This document shows, piece after piece, positions 1-7,143 of a stretch of 11,278 nt of DNA. The stretch comes from Kiritimatiellia bacterium (GTDB taxonomy: Bacteria; Verrucomicrobiota; Kiritimatiellia; RFP12; UBA1067). How positions within the stretch are numbered: the first letter of the stretch is position 1; each line of letters opens with the position of its first letter. The stretch spans positions 1 through 11,278 of the forward strand of contig JAFUDL010000355.1 in the NCBI GenBank assembly GCA_017459225.1, read 5' to 3'. The position numbers and the translations under genes were made by a program. Under the pieces are notes generated by a model. The model was not told the origin of the DNA and did no database searches. It saw only the letters and a list, made by a program, of their open reading frames with translations.

Positions 1-15
1 CAAAGTTCAGACCAA

Positions 16-669
16 TCATCTCAACGCGGGAATCTCGCGGGCAAGGGCGGTAACGGATTTGCCATCGATCTCTATGTCGGTGATGACAATGTCGCTACCC
101 CTTACGCGATAGACGGCAACAGCACCCTTACCCTTGGCGGAATTCGCCTTGTCCAAGACCTCTTCAGCCATAGGCGCCAGACGTTCGTTTACAAAGAGCT
201 GATCCGGCATTGGCACTCTGACTACGAACGGCGATTTCGCGCGGCGGGACAGGAAAGCCTCGTTCGTTTCGTTTGTACGCTTCTCGCTCCACGAAACGCT
301 ATGCTCAAACGTGGCATTGCCGGACTTGATCCAAAGCCCCCCGTCCGCAGGCAACGAATCCGCCACGGCGGAAACTCTCCAGAGTCCGTTTGTGGCAGGT
401 TCCAACTTCGCGAAGATCTGCGCATTGCGCGTGTCCTCCCACGACTTTCCATCCACACGCTCCAGAAGATTCGTACACGTCGCGCGTACCCTGACGCGAA
501 GATAGCGTCCGCGATGCGGGTCGTACGGATCGTACGCCTCGCACCGGAAGCGTACCTCCTTGCCAAATCTCACAATGCTTTCATAGCGCCACACGAGCCA
601 TCCGATCGCCACGCACTGCACAGCGATCGCCGTCCCGGCGATAATGGCCTTTACGACATTCCGCTTCAT
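16..669 (-). CDS. GDYXXLXY-type membrane-anchored protein (variant motif)
   Basis: The 217-residue product begins with a short basic segment and one hydrophobic helix (about residues 8-27), so it is probably anchored in the inner membrane with the rest outside the cytoplasm. Just after the helix comes DPYDPHRG followed by RYLRVRV (residues 47-61). This matches the position and lead-in of the motif that names the GDYXXLXY family, whose members are found beside DUF2157 and DUF2339 genes. Here only the G (54) and Y (56) of the name motif remain: D is R55, L is V59 and the final Y is V61. The C-terminal third (GAVAVYRVRGSDIVITDIEIDG, in two parts around residues 183-204) is beta-rich, as expected for the family. 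The ATG overlaps the TGA of the DUF2157 gene in an ATGA junction, and a GGAGG site lies 8 nt upstream, so translation is coupled. It is the last gene of the four-gene operon within the window. The family has no established biochemical function; the family call rests on motif plus context. Confidence 0.82.
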   Translation of the reverse strand: MKRNVVKAIIAGTAIAVQCVAIGWLVWRYESIVRFGKEVRFRCEAYDPYDPHRGRYLRVRVRATCTNLLERVDGKSWEDTRNAQIFAKLEPATNGLWRVSAVADSLPADGGLWIKSGNATFEHSVSWSEKRTNETNEAFLSRRAKSPFVVRVPMPDQLFVNERLAPMAEEVLDKANSAKGKGAVAVYRVRGSDIVITDIEIDGKSVTALAREIPALR

Positions 670-1760
670 GCCTGCACCCTCCTCTTGACTCTTGAACGCA
701 CGAGCACAACGTTGAGCGCGGTGAGCACAATGCCCGCCACTATCAGAACCACACCCTTCAGTGTAAACGGCGCCTCACTGACGAAGAACTTGCAAACGAC
801 AAGCCAGAGGAACGTCACCGCTCCGATGTTGGCCAGCGCAAGACGCATCTTCGTGACTCCGACGGCAATGACTCCACCAGAGACAAGAAGCGAGACGAGG
901 AAAAGATCGCCATGAAAGAAGAATGGCGTTGTCAAGGCGACGCCGCATGCCACCACGGCGCCAATCATGCCCCACACCGGCAACGAAAAGACACATCCTG
1001 AAATTGCGACAAGCGCTGAACACGCCCAGAAAATGTATGCAATGTTTTCGACACTTGTATTCTGCAATGTACAGCTCAGCATAAGACCCAGGCCAAACGA
1101 GTACACTATTCCCGTCACAACCTGCGCCGACACGAGCGCCGCCCGCGACGGACGGCTTCGGAGAAACGCCACATACGCCGGAAGCGAAAGCGCGACAAGC
1201 ACAACGGACTTCGCTGCAAGAGCCAACGATCCCCTACCGCTAAACGGTTCTCCAGACATGATTCCCCACACGATGCCAAGAACCGGCCACAGCGCGGCGA
1301 CAATAGCCGAGCGCGTCACCCATACCGCGGGCAACATCAGAAGCGACACGAACAATACAAGCGCCGACAAGGATCCTCCAACCTGATACGTCTGCGCCAC
1401 GAGACACGTTCCCGCTGCAACGGCAACGCACCATAGTATTCCAAGCGGCTCCCACAGCGTCCTCGCTTTCCATCCCTTCACCGCCGCGACGACGGCCAGC
1501 GTTCCGCACGCGATCGTAGGCGCCACTGAGATCACCGCTCGCGCCGGACGCCCGAAGACGTCCCAATTCGCCGCGAAAAGCGCAATCACCCCAAGCCCAA
1601 TCATCAGCGCCCCGAAGGCGCCCGCGATGATCGCGCCCCAGGAAAGGCGTCCTGCGCCGCACTCCTCCAGAAGCACCCGTCTGCGCCTCTTCAGTTCGGC
1701 GATCTGGCGGTCTATCTCCGCGACCTTGAGCTTGATGCCGTCAACTGCGTCATTATGCAT
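666..1760 (-). CDS. DUF2157 domain integral membrane protein
   Basis: The 364-residue product has a short charged, probably coiled-coil N-terminus (residues 10-35, rich in K, R and E) and then about ten hydrophobic segments. The first segment reads GAFGALMIGLGVIALFAANWD, the G-x-G-x-I-x-x-A-x-N-W signature typical of DUF2157 proteins. A later segment carries the AQTYQVGG motif, also usual in the family. The start at 1760 was preferred over in-frame upstream codons because a perfect AAGGAGGT site lies 5 nt before it. That site is inside the last codons of the DUF2339 gene, whose TAA overlaps this start by 8 nt. The gene ends in TGA within an ATGA junction with the next gene. DUF2157 proteins usually sit beside GDYXXLXY genes, as here. 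The protein is predicted to be in the inner membrane. Its function is unknown, and I see no catalytic motif. Confidence 0.9.
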   Translation of the reverse strand: MHNDAVDGIKLKVAEIDRQIAELKRRRRVLLEECGAGRLSWGAIIAGAFGALMIGLGVIALFAANWDVFGRPARAVISVAPTIACGTLAVVAAVKGWKARTLWEPLGILWCVAVAAGTCLVAQTYQVGGSLSALVLFVSLLMLPAVWVTRSAIVAALWPVLGIVWGIMSGEPFSGRGSLALAAKSVVLVALSLPAYVAFLRSRPSRAALVSAQVVTGIVYSFGLGLMLSCTLQNTSVENIAYIFWACSALVAISGCVFSLPVWGMIGAVVACGVALTTPFFFHGDLFLVSLLVSGGVIAVGVTKMRLALANIGAVTFLWLVVCKFFVSEAPFTLKGVVLIVAGIVLTALNVVLVRSRVKRRVQA

Positions 1761-3849
1761 TGCCGACCTCCTTTTCGTCTGAAGAGACATCCGGCGTTTC
1801 CGCATCCGACTCCTCGAAGCGCGACTTGAACTTGAGGTAGAGGAACGCGCCCACAATGAGCAGGATACCAACCGCGGCGAACACACCTACACGACCCGGC
1901 GTGGCGAGGGACGAGGTGTCGACCAGGAGCACCTTTACCGTCGAAAGCGCGAGGAGTCCAAGCCCCGCCAGGCGAAGCACGCGCACGCGGCGCACGATGC
2001 CCGTCGCAAGAAACGCGCTCGCCACGGCAGCCCACACGATCGTCACAATTCCGCCGCGCAGGAAAGGCAGGAACTCGCGGCCGAAGAAGTGGCTCTCCAT
2101 CGTCACCACCGCGAACGTCATCACGGACGCCGCAGGATACGCGAGTGCGCGAATGAAGTCGCGCCACGGCTTGAGCCCGCCAAGCCTCCATCCACAGAAC
2201 GCCACAAGCGCCGGGACGGGCCAGATGGACTCGATCCGGCTCACAAGATTCACAGCATATCCTACCCCTTCCACTTCCATGGCAAGCAAGAAGAACCAGA
2301 ACCCGAAAACCGACATCAGCGCCGTAGCGATGAACGCCGCCCCCTGAAGCGCCTTCTCGCCGCTCCTCGCCCCAAGCTCGACGAGAAGCGCCGCAAACGC
2401 GCAGAATAGAAGCGCAACCATCTCCTTCTCCGCATGCCACCAAGAACACGCCCTCAGAAGCGAGATCGCCGCGCATACGCACGCATACACAATGAGAACA
2501 GGCGTGCCGCCCCATTCGCGGCGGCGGCTGACGTACGCGAGCGCGGCAAACGCCGCGGCCCACGCCAGATGATGAAACGCCCTCAGCCCCACATAGGCGC
2601 ACCGCGCCTCGACTATGCCAGCCATCATCACGAGCGACAACACGGCCATCAAGGCTGCCGCCGCCCAGTAGACAGGCCGCACCTTTTCGCCGGCATGCAC
2701 GGCAGCGCGCACCGCCATCGCGAAGAAGAGCATCAGCTCAAGCGCATGAAACGCATACGCCACCTGCCCGTCGCAAAAGCTGAACGGAGAGCATTTCGCG
2801 CCGGAGAAGATCGCAGATACGACAATCGCCGAGAACGCGTAGATCGTCCAACCCCTGAAATACGCCACCGCACAAGCGCCTACGGAGAGGATGAAGAGAT
2901 ATACGTGAAGCTGGACGTCGTGGCTCGTGAAGCTGCATATCGTCGGCACGAGAAATCCGCCCACAAGCGCGAGGCCCGCGATCATCAGCGAGCGCAGGCG
3001 CACGGAAAGATATCCCGCAGCCGCCGTTGCCACGAAAAGCCCCGCGAACGCCACATAGCCGGACGATATCACCGGCGGACTGAAGTACCTGTGCCCCAGC
3101 CCGAACGAGAGATACACCGCCACAAGCCCCACGGCCGCGCACACTTCGCCGAGTATCGCGTAGCGTTCGCTCTTTAGCTTTAGCCACGTGCCAAAAGCCG
3201 AGCCCACAATACCCCAGAACATCATTCCGAACACGCGCTGCACAGGGCCTATCCAACCCTTGTCTATCGCGAGCACAAGGAAGTATGCAACGGCCCCAAC
3301 GAGCAGAAGAGCGCCCACGCGGGTGAGCCAGCGCGTGGCGACGGCGAACTCGCGCGTAACGCCCTTCGGCGCGAAATCGCCACGCACGCAGAACCAGTCC
3401 TCAACCTTCTTCCAGAAAATGTCCATGGCCGTCGGCTCGTAGCCGCCATCAGCGTCCTCAGGCGCTGGCGCAACCGGCTCGAACGACGCCATCGGCTCTG
3501 GATCCCTCACAAATGCGGGCGGATCGTTCGCAAAGAGAGCGCGCGGCGCAGGTCTCGGCTGGACTGCAACTGGCGCTACCCTCTCTTCGACCTTCTCTTC
3601 CTTCTTTTCCACGACATCTTCCGTGGCCACCTCCTCGGCCGATTTCTCAATCGGCTTCGTCTCAGCGGACACTTCGGCCTTTTCGGACGCTTTGCGGCGG
3701 CTATTGATCGCCGCCAGAATCAGTACGAGCGATTCCTGCATTCTTTCGAGTTCTCGCTGCAGTCGGCCGATGTTCGCCAACGCCACAATGAGCATCAGCG
3801 GCATGCCCAGAATAAACACCAGGCTGAGTATTGCAATAAATGCTCCCAT
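1753..3849 (-). CDS. DUF2339 large multi-pass membrane protein
   Basis: The 698-residue product has an N-terminal transmembrane helix (about 3-25), a short coiled coil (27-42), and a K/E/P/A-rich low-complexity linker (about 52-140). From about residue 165 there is a long series of roughly 16-20 hydrophobic segments reaching the C-terminus. The segment opening with RWLTRVGALLLVG (173-185) and the C-terminal block with STVKVLLVD followed by GRVGVFAAVGILL are characteristic of DUF2339 (predicted membrane protein) sequences. A short acidic tail ends the protein. The ATG is preceded by AAGGAGG with about 8 nt spacing, lying in the 17-nt gap after the lipoprotein stop. The 3' end overlaps the DUF2157 start by 8 nt. 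The family is widespread in Bacteroidetes, Proteobacteria and PVC bacteria and its function is unknown. The linker length suggests the first helix and the membrane domain may be separated in space or bridge to a partner. Confidence 0.92.
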   Translation of the reverse strand: MGAFIAILSLVFILGMPLMLIVALANIGRLQRELERMQESLVLILAAINSRRKASEKAEVSAETKPIEKSAEEVATEDVVEKKEEKVEERVAPVAVQPRPAPRALFANDPPAFVRDPEPMASFEPVAPAPEDADGGYEPTAMDIFWKKVEDWFCVRGDFAPKGVTREFAVATRWLTRVGALLLVGAVAYFLVLAIDKGWIGPVQRVFGMMFWGIVGSAFGTWLKLKSERYAILGEVCAAVGLVAVYLSFGLGHRYFSPPVISSGYVAFAGLFVATAAAGYLSVRLRSLMIAGLALVGGFLVPTICSFTSHDVQLHVYLFILSVGACAVAYFRGWTIYAFSAIVVSAIFSGAKCSPFSFCDGQVAYAFHALELMLFFAMAVRAAVHAGEKVRPVYWAAAALMAVLSLVMMAGIVEARCAYVGLRAFHHLAWAAAFAALAYVSRRREWGGTPVLIVYACVCAAISLLRACSWWHAEKEMVALLFCAFAALLVELGARSGEKALQGAAFIATALMSVFGFWFFLLAMEVEGVGYAVNLVSRIESIWPVPALVAFCGWRLGGLKPWRDFIRALAYPAASVMTFAVVTMESHFFGREFLPFLRGGIVTIVWAAVASAFLATGIVRRVRVLRLAGLGLLALSTVKVLLVDTSSLATPGRVGVFAAVGILLIVGAFLYLKFKSRFEESDAETPDVSSDEKEVGNA
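1766..1773 (-). promoter_or_regulatory. Ribosome binding site fixing the DUF2157 start
   Basis: The minus strand reads AAGGAGGT, a perfect anti-16S match, ending 5 nt before the ATG at 1760. It lies wholly inside the DUF2339 coding region, so ribosomes finishing DUF2339 can restart locally. It decides against the 42-residue longer in-frame start, which would encode an R/S-rich extension that looks like out-of-frame translation of DUF2339. Confidence 0.85.
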
Positions 3850-3866
3850 GATTCATCCCTCCTTGA

Positions 3867-6578
3867 CTAAGGACGCGAAAGTGGGATGAAGAAGAGGTCG
3901 AGCGTGGTGCCCTTCTCGGGATCGTTCACATGGCGGAAAAGGCGCCACAGCAGAGAGACCTTGCGGTAGCCGTTCTTCTTCGCGTCGTATGTGAAGCCCG
4001 GGAACGCGTCCACCGACACGTCGCCGTTCTTCTCGGCGCGCTGCCAAACCTTCAGCAGCACTGTGGACTCCTCGAACGAGGTGTTCTTCTTCTTGTCCAC
4101 CTCTTTGCGCCTGTTGTAGAGGATTCCAAGGAGCGTGTTGGACTTCTCCTCAATCGTGTTCTTGTTCTCTGTGCGGCTGGAGTTGTAGATTGCGCCCAGG
4201 CCCAAAGTATGCTCCTCGCGCAGATCTTCGCCCGTCTTCTTGCGCGTCTTGGGGTCGAACGTCACTGTGCGCGAGCTCTCGGAATTTAGAAGCAGTTCGT
4301 TGCCGTTGTCGAACTCTTCGTGCACACGGTAGGTCTTGCCGTCCCAGGAAAGCGATGCATAGGCGTAGCGCTTGCGGGGAGTGAAGAAAATCATCGCCTT
4401 CGTTTTGGAGCCGGCGCTCGGAACGGCGTTCTTCTCCCTGAGGCGCATCGAGACCTTCTTCTCGTAATTCGTGTACGCATACTCCTCGAACTGGATCTCT
4501 GGCGGGAGCTCTTTGACGCCTGCAAGCGATTCGATTCGCGAGAAGTCGCCGTAGTGCGTTTGCGACATGAACGGGAAGAGCCAGAATCCTTCGTTCCTGC
4601 CGCTCTTGGTGCCGACGAGAGGAGTGAGCCACCAGTTGTTAGTCTGCGACGTGCCGCCGCCATTCCATCCGAAGAGCAGACTCGTGAACGAACGGTCCTT
4701 CTCGTGGTGCCAGAGGGGGAAGAACCAGTCCTTGCTATGCGAACCGTCCCTAGCCGTGGTGCTGCCCACGAGGCCTGCGAGCGCGGCCCACGCGCTTTCC
4801 TGGTTGTTGGTGTTCCACGCGCAACCGGCGAGAAGCGGAGGAATGATCACGCTCTCCTCGCCCGTCTGCGGATTGCGGTTGTGCGCATAGGCGATGGATA
4901 CGAAGCTATCCTTGTCGCGCGCATAGAGCGGGAAGAACCAATCCCTTTCGTGCGATCCGTCTTTCGCGGTGGTGCTGCCCACGAGGCCTGCGAGCGCGGC
5001 CCATGCGCTTTCCTGGTTGTTGGTGTTCCACGCGCAACCGGCGAGAAGCGGCGGGATGATCATGCTCTCCTCGCCCGTCTGCGGATTGCGGGCGTGGGAG
5101 TAGGCGATGGACGTGAAGCTGTTCTCGTCGCGAATGTAGAGCGGAAACACCCATGATGTGCCGCCCTTGCGTCCGGCAATGGGAGTGAGCATCGTGTCGC
5201 CTTCGCGGTAGTAGAGCGGGAAGAGCCATTCGGAAGTCTTTGTGTGGCCGTAGAGAAGCGTGAAGAACGTCTCGGCGTCCTTGTAGTACAGCGGAAACGC
5301 CCATGATCCGCCGGTGCCGTCGGCCTTCTCGACGCGTCCGGCGAGGCCGGCGAGAATATACGCCACAGAGTCGCCTGTCTTGCGGTCGCGGTTGTAGCCA
5401 GAGAGCAGAAGCGGGGAGACGGCGGCCTCAAGCTTGCCGTCGGGACCGCGGTAATGGCTCCACGCGAGCGAGAGGAACGTGTTCTCGTCCTGCCAATAGA
5501 GAGGCACTGCCCAGTTGACCTCTTTTGCAGCGCCGAAGAGAGGCGTGATGAAGGTGTTGGTGCCGTGGTAGTAAAGAGGCAGCAGCCAGTCGGCGTCTTT
5601 GGTATGTCCATAGATGGGAGTGACGAGGGTGTCTTTGTCGCTGTAGCAGAGCGGCGTCACGAACGTCTCGTCTGCGGCGTTGTGCGAAAAGATTGGAAAC
5701 AGCCAGGACGAGTCGTATTTGCCGTCCACGCTTGAATGCCCGCCAAGGCCGGCCATGAAGTAAGATGTAACCGCTTTGGATCCCTTATCCACGCGCGAGT
5801 AGGGCAGCGAATAGAAGTCGTCGCGGTCGGAGATGTAGAGAGGAAGCAGCCAATGATGCTTGAACCCCTTCTCTGTACGACGATAGCCGCCCAGCCCGGC
5901 GCACGCCCACAGCGTTTCCTCTTCGGAGTCAGCATCAACATCAGAATGGTGCCAGAAAAGCGGCAGCAGCCACTGCTTGCGGTCCGTATGGGCTTTGTAT
6001 TTGCTCGACTTGGCCCCGGCTAGACCGGCAGCGGCCCAAAATTTGTAGCCGTTATCCGAACCATCGTACCACCAAAGTGGGAATAGCGTGTTGAAGTCGT
6101 CCCTCCAGTCCCAGAAGAATAGCGGCAGCACGGCCATGCCGTCTCCGTCCTTGTCAACGATAACCGGCGGCACGGCCACGATGTCATCCGTGTTCCAGAA
6201 GACGGGAAACACGGTGAAGTAGTCGTCGCCCCAGAAGACCGGAAAGATGCGGTTGTCGTTGTCGTAAGTATCGAACTGGGCGATGGGCCACAGCACGTTG
6301 TATTCGTTGTATTCACTCTTACCGTGCTTCATGTACTGGGAGTAGAGCGGACGGATCGCCACATGATCGTCGGCGCTCGAGAAGAGCGGCCACAGGACGG
6401 ACGTCACGGGCGCGCGGTGGTAGAGGAGCGGCCAGAGGCTCACGCGGTCTTCCACTTTGTCCGTGTACTTCACATCGTTTCCGGTGTAGAACGGAGTGGA
6501 GGACATTTCCTGCGTCGCGCATCCGGCAAGAAGCGCAGCGGCGGCAAACGCCATGCAGATAGGATGTATCGATTTCAT
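3867..6578 (-). CDS. Large aromatic repeat lipoprotein of unknown family
   Basis: The 903-residue product starts with a lipoprotein signal peptide ending LLAGC (Cys20). Residue +2 is Ala rather than Asp, which fits outer-membrane sorting by the enterobacterial rule. The start at 6578 is chosen because AGGAG sits 7 nt upstream and the signal peptide begins there; the in-frame GTG-type start 33 nt earlier overlaps the promoter region. Residues about 35-680 hold around twelve copies of a motif W-[LFAV]-[FLV]-P-[LI]-[YFW], each usually followed by a short D-rich turn and a strand such as F-x-[TS]-[PL]-[LI]-Y. Longer 71-residue modules (about 363-433, 477-547 and 548-618) add an AGLxG...DG linker. 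The C-terminal 220 residues form a separate beta-rich region with LGxxYN repeats, ending in FFIPLSRP. The pattern suggests stacked beta hairpins (propeller, solenoid or barrel). I do not recognise the family and see no enzyme motif. It is the first gene of an operon with DUF2339, DUF2157 and GDYXXLXY genes, so a role in the cell envelope is likely by inference. Confidence 0.88.
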   Translation of the reverse strand: MKSIHPICMAFAAAALLAGCATQEMSSTPFYTGNDVKYTDKVEDRVSLWPLLYHRAPVTSVLWPLFSSADDHVAIRPLYSQYMKHGKSEYNEYNVLWPIAQFDTYDNDNRIFPVFWGDDYFTVFPVFWNTDDIVAVPPVIVDKDGDGMAVLPLFFWDWRDDFNTLFPLWWYDGSDNGYKFWAAAGLAGAKSSKYKAHTDRKQWLLPLFWHHSDVDADSEEETLWACAGLGGYRRTEKGFKHHWLLPLYISDRDDFYSLPYSRVDKGSKAVTSYFMAGLGGHSSVDGKYDSSWLFPIFSHNAADETFVTPLCYSDKDTLVTPIYGHTKDADWLLPLYYHGTNTFITPLFGAAKEVNWAVPLYWQDENTFLSLAWSHYRGPDGKLEAAVSPLLLSGYNRDRKTGDSVAYILAGLAGRVEKADGTGGSWAFPLYYKDAETFFTLLYGHTKTSEWLFPLYYREGDTMLTPIAGRKGGTSWVFPLYIRDENSFTSIAYSHARNPQTGEESMIIPPLLAGCAWNTNNQESAWAALAGLVGSTTAKDGSHERDWFFPLYARDKDSFVSIAYAHNRNPQTGEESVIIPPLLAGCAWNTNNQESAWAALAGLVGSTTARDGSHSKDWFFPLWHHEKDRSFTSLLFGWNGGGTSQTNNWWLTPLVGTKSGRNEGFWLFPFMSQTHYGDFSRIESLAGVKELPPEIQFEEYAYTNYEKKVSMRLREKNAVPSAGSKTKAMIFFTPRKRYAYASLSWDGKTYRVHEEFDNGNELLLNSESSRTVTFDPKTRKKTGEDLREEHTLGLGAIYNSSRTENKNTIEEKSNTLLGILYNRRKEVDKKKNTSFEESTVLLKVWQRAEKNGDVSVDAFPGFTYDAKKNGYRKVSLLWRLFRHVNDPEKGTTLDLFFIPLSRP
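4711..5136 (-). repeat. Two tandem 213-bp repeat units in the lipoprotein gene
   Basis: Bases 4711-4923 and 4924-5136 align at an offset of exactly 213 bp (71 codons). The core (about 4755-4879 against 4968-5092) differs at only about five positions, several of them synonymous, while the flanks are more diverged. In the protein the shared block includes NPQTGEES, IIPPLLAGCAWNTNNQES and AWAALAGLVGSTTA. A third, much older copy is visible only at protein level, encoded around 5280-5490. The near identity of the two units points to a recent duplication or gene conversion. Confidence 0.92.
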
Positions 6579-6611
6579 TTCAAGTCTCCTTCTTTTCGTA
6601 AGCACGCGCAT

Positions 6612-6640
6612 ATTTTAGCAAATCGCTTTTTCGCTGTCAA
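6612..6640 (-). promoter_or_regulatory. Strong sigma-70-type promoter of the lipoprotein operon
   Basis: On the minus strand there is a perfect -35 box TTGACA (6635-6640), a 17-nt spacer (6618-6634) and a -10 box TAAAAT (6612-6617) preceded by TGC, an extended -10. Transcription would start near 6605, giving a leader of about 27 nt with the ribosome binding site AGGAG at 6586-6590 before the ATG at 6578. It lies in the 94-nt gap after the kinase gene, so the operon has its own promoter. Confidence 0.85.
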
Positions 6641-6672
6641 TGCGGTTTCCGAAAAAATTTTCAATGCCGTTT
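6637..6672 (-). repeat. 12-bp direct repeat overlapping the -35 box, possible operator
   Basis: The minus strand carries AAACGGCATTGA (6661-6672) and AAACCGCATTGA (6637-6648), 11 of 12 identical and spaced 24 bp start to start. The second copy covers most of the operon's -35 element, and the first begins right after the kinase stop codon. Two helical turns of spacing on the same DNA face is a usual arrangement for dimeric response-regulator or other regulator sites. Chance repetition in a short AT-richer gap is possible. Confidence 0.4.
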
Positions 6673-7125
6673 CTATGCCGCTGGAATGGAGAGCGTGAAC
6701 ACGCACCCACCGCCTTCACGGGCTGTCACGGAGAGAGATCCATCCATGTCTTCTGCCAGCGCGTGCGAGATGGCAAGTCCCAGTCCGAGGCCGCCCTTCT
6801 CTGAGTTAAGCGCGCCGTCAGCGCGCCAGAAGCGTTCAAACACATGCTCCATCGCCTCGGCGGAAAGTCCAGGTCCGCGGTCCATCACCGCCACGCGCAC
6901 GCCACCCTCTTCGTCGCGGCGCACATCCACCTCCACGGCGCCGCCCGACGCCGCGTATTTCGCCGCGTTCCCCAGCAGATTGAGAAGAATCTGCTTAACT
7001 GCGTCGCTATCCGCCATGGCCATGCAGTTGCCTTCAGGCTGCAGCGAAATGCCGTTCTCCGCGAACTCGCCTCTCACCACCTCCACGGCGTCCTCCGCAA
7101 GCGCCGCCACGTCAACGTCTCTCAT
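6673..7125 (-). CDS. Sensor histidine kinase, C-terminal ATPase half (separated by in-frame TGA)
   Basis: This 150-residue stretch is a complete HATPase_c catalytic domain without its own sensor or phosphoacceptor. Visible are the N box (NLLGNAAKY, residues 49-57), G1 box (DRGPGL, 82-87), F box (FERFWR, 96-101) and G2 box (GGLGLGLAI, 111-119), all intact. It is in the same frame as the upstream half, separated only by TGA and five sense codons (R-R-R-Y-H). The ATG at 7125 is the first available start after the stop, but no Shine-Dalgarno sequence precedes it, so independent translation is doubtful. Read through the stop, the two parts would make an ordinary 435-residue kinase. I regard this as the 3' part of one gene, broken by nonsense mutation, sequence error or readthrough. 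Its stop TAG is followed by the promoter region of the lipoprotein operon. Confidence 0.85.
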   Translation of the reverse strand: MRDVDVAALAEDAVEVVRGEFAENGISLQPEGNCMAMADSDAVKQILLNLLGNAAKYAASGGAVEVDVRRDEEGGVRVAVMDRGPGLSAEAMEHVFERFWRADGALNSEKGGLGLGLAISHALAEDMDGSLSVTAREGGGCVFTLSIPAA

Positions 7126-7140
7126 GTGGTAGCGCCGGCG

Positions 7141-7143
7141 TCA
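7141..7143 (-). other. In-frame TGA interrupting the histidine kinase gene
   Basis: The minus-strand reading is ...L-E-Q, TGA, R-R-R-Y-H, M-R-D-V. Kinases of this type normally carry a glycine at this place (LEQGRRRY-like), so GGA to TGA by one base would explain it. TGA is a normal stop elsewhere in the window (genes ending at 16, 666 and 9871), which argues against a recoded genetic code. Confidence 0.9.

Noticed and set aside
1761..1886. 42-residue N-terminal extension of the DUF2157 protein
   Set aside because: The added residues are R/S-rich and overlap DUF2339 coding in another frame, whereas the start at 1760 has a perfect ribosome binding site.
1712..2602. Minus-strand open frame of 296 codons inside the DUF2339 gene
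   Set aside because: Out-of-frame overlap with a well-supported membrane protein; C/R/G-rich product with no hydrophobic pattern or motif.
3500..3720. Low-complexity K/E/P/A-rich coding stretch as a possible frameshift
   Set aside because: The frame is continuous and such linkers after the first helix are common in DUF2339 proteins.
4320..5156. Plus-strand open frame of 278 codons with an internal repeat
   Set aside because: Its repeat is only the antisense image of the 213-bp duplication in the lipoprotein gene; no ribosome binding site or recognisable domain.
6579..6611. Longer lipoprotein start 33 nt upstream of 6578
   Set aside because: It would add eleven mostly basic residues before the signal peptide, has no ribosome binding site and falls at or before the predicted transcription start.
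7141..7143. Genetic code in which TGA means glycine, as in some candidate-phyla bacteria
   Set aside because: TGA ends at least three other genes here at sensible positions, including an ATGA operon junction, and no other gene contains internal TGA.
7105..7143. Selenocysteine at the kinase TGA
   Set aside because: Relatives have glycine, not cysteine, at this place, and I see no convincing bacterial SECIS hairpin just downstream; only a short CGCCGGCG palindrome.
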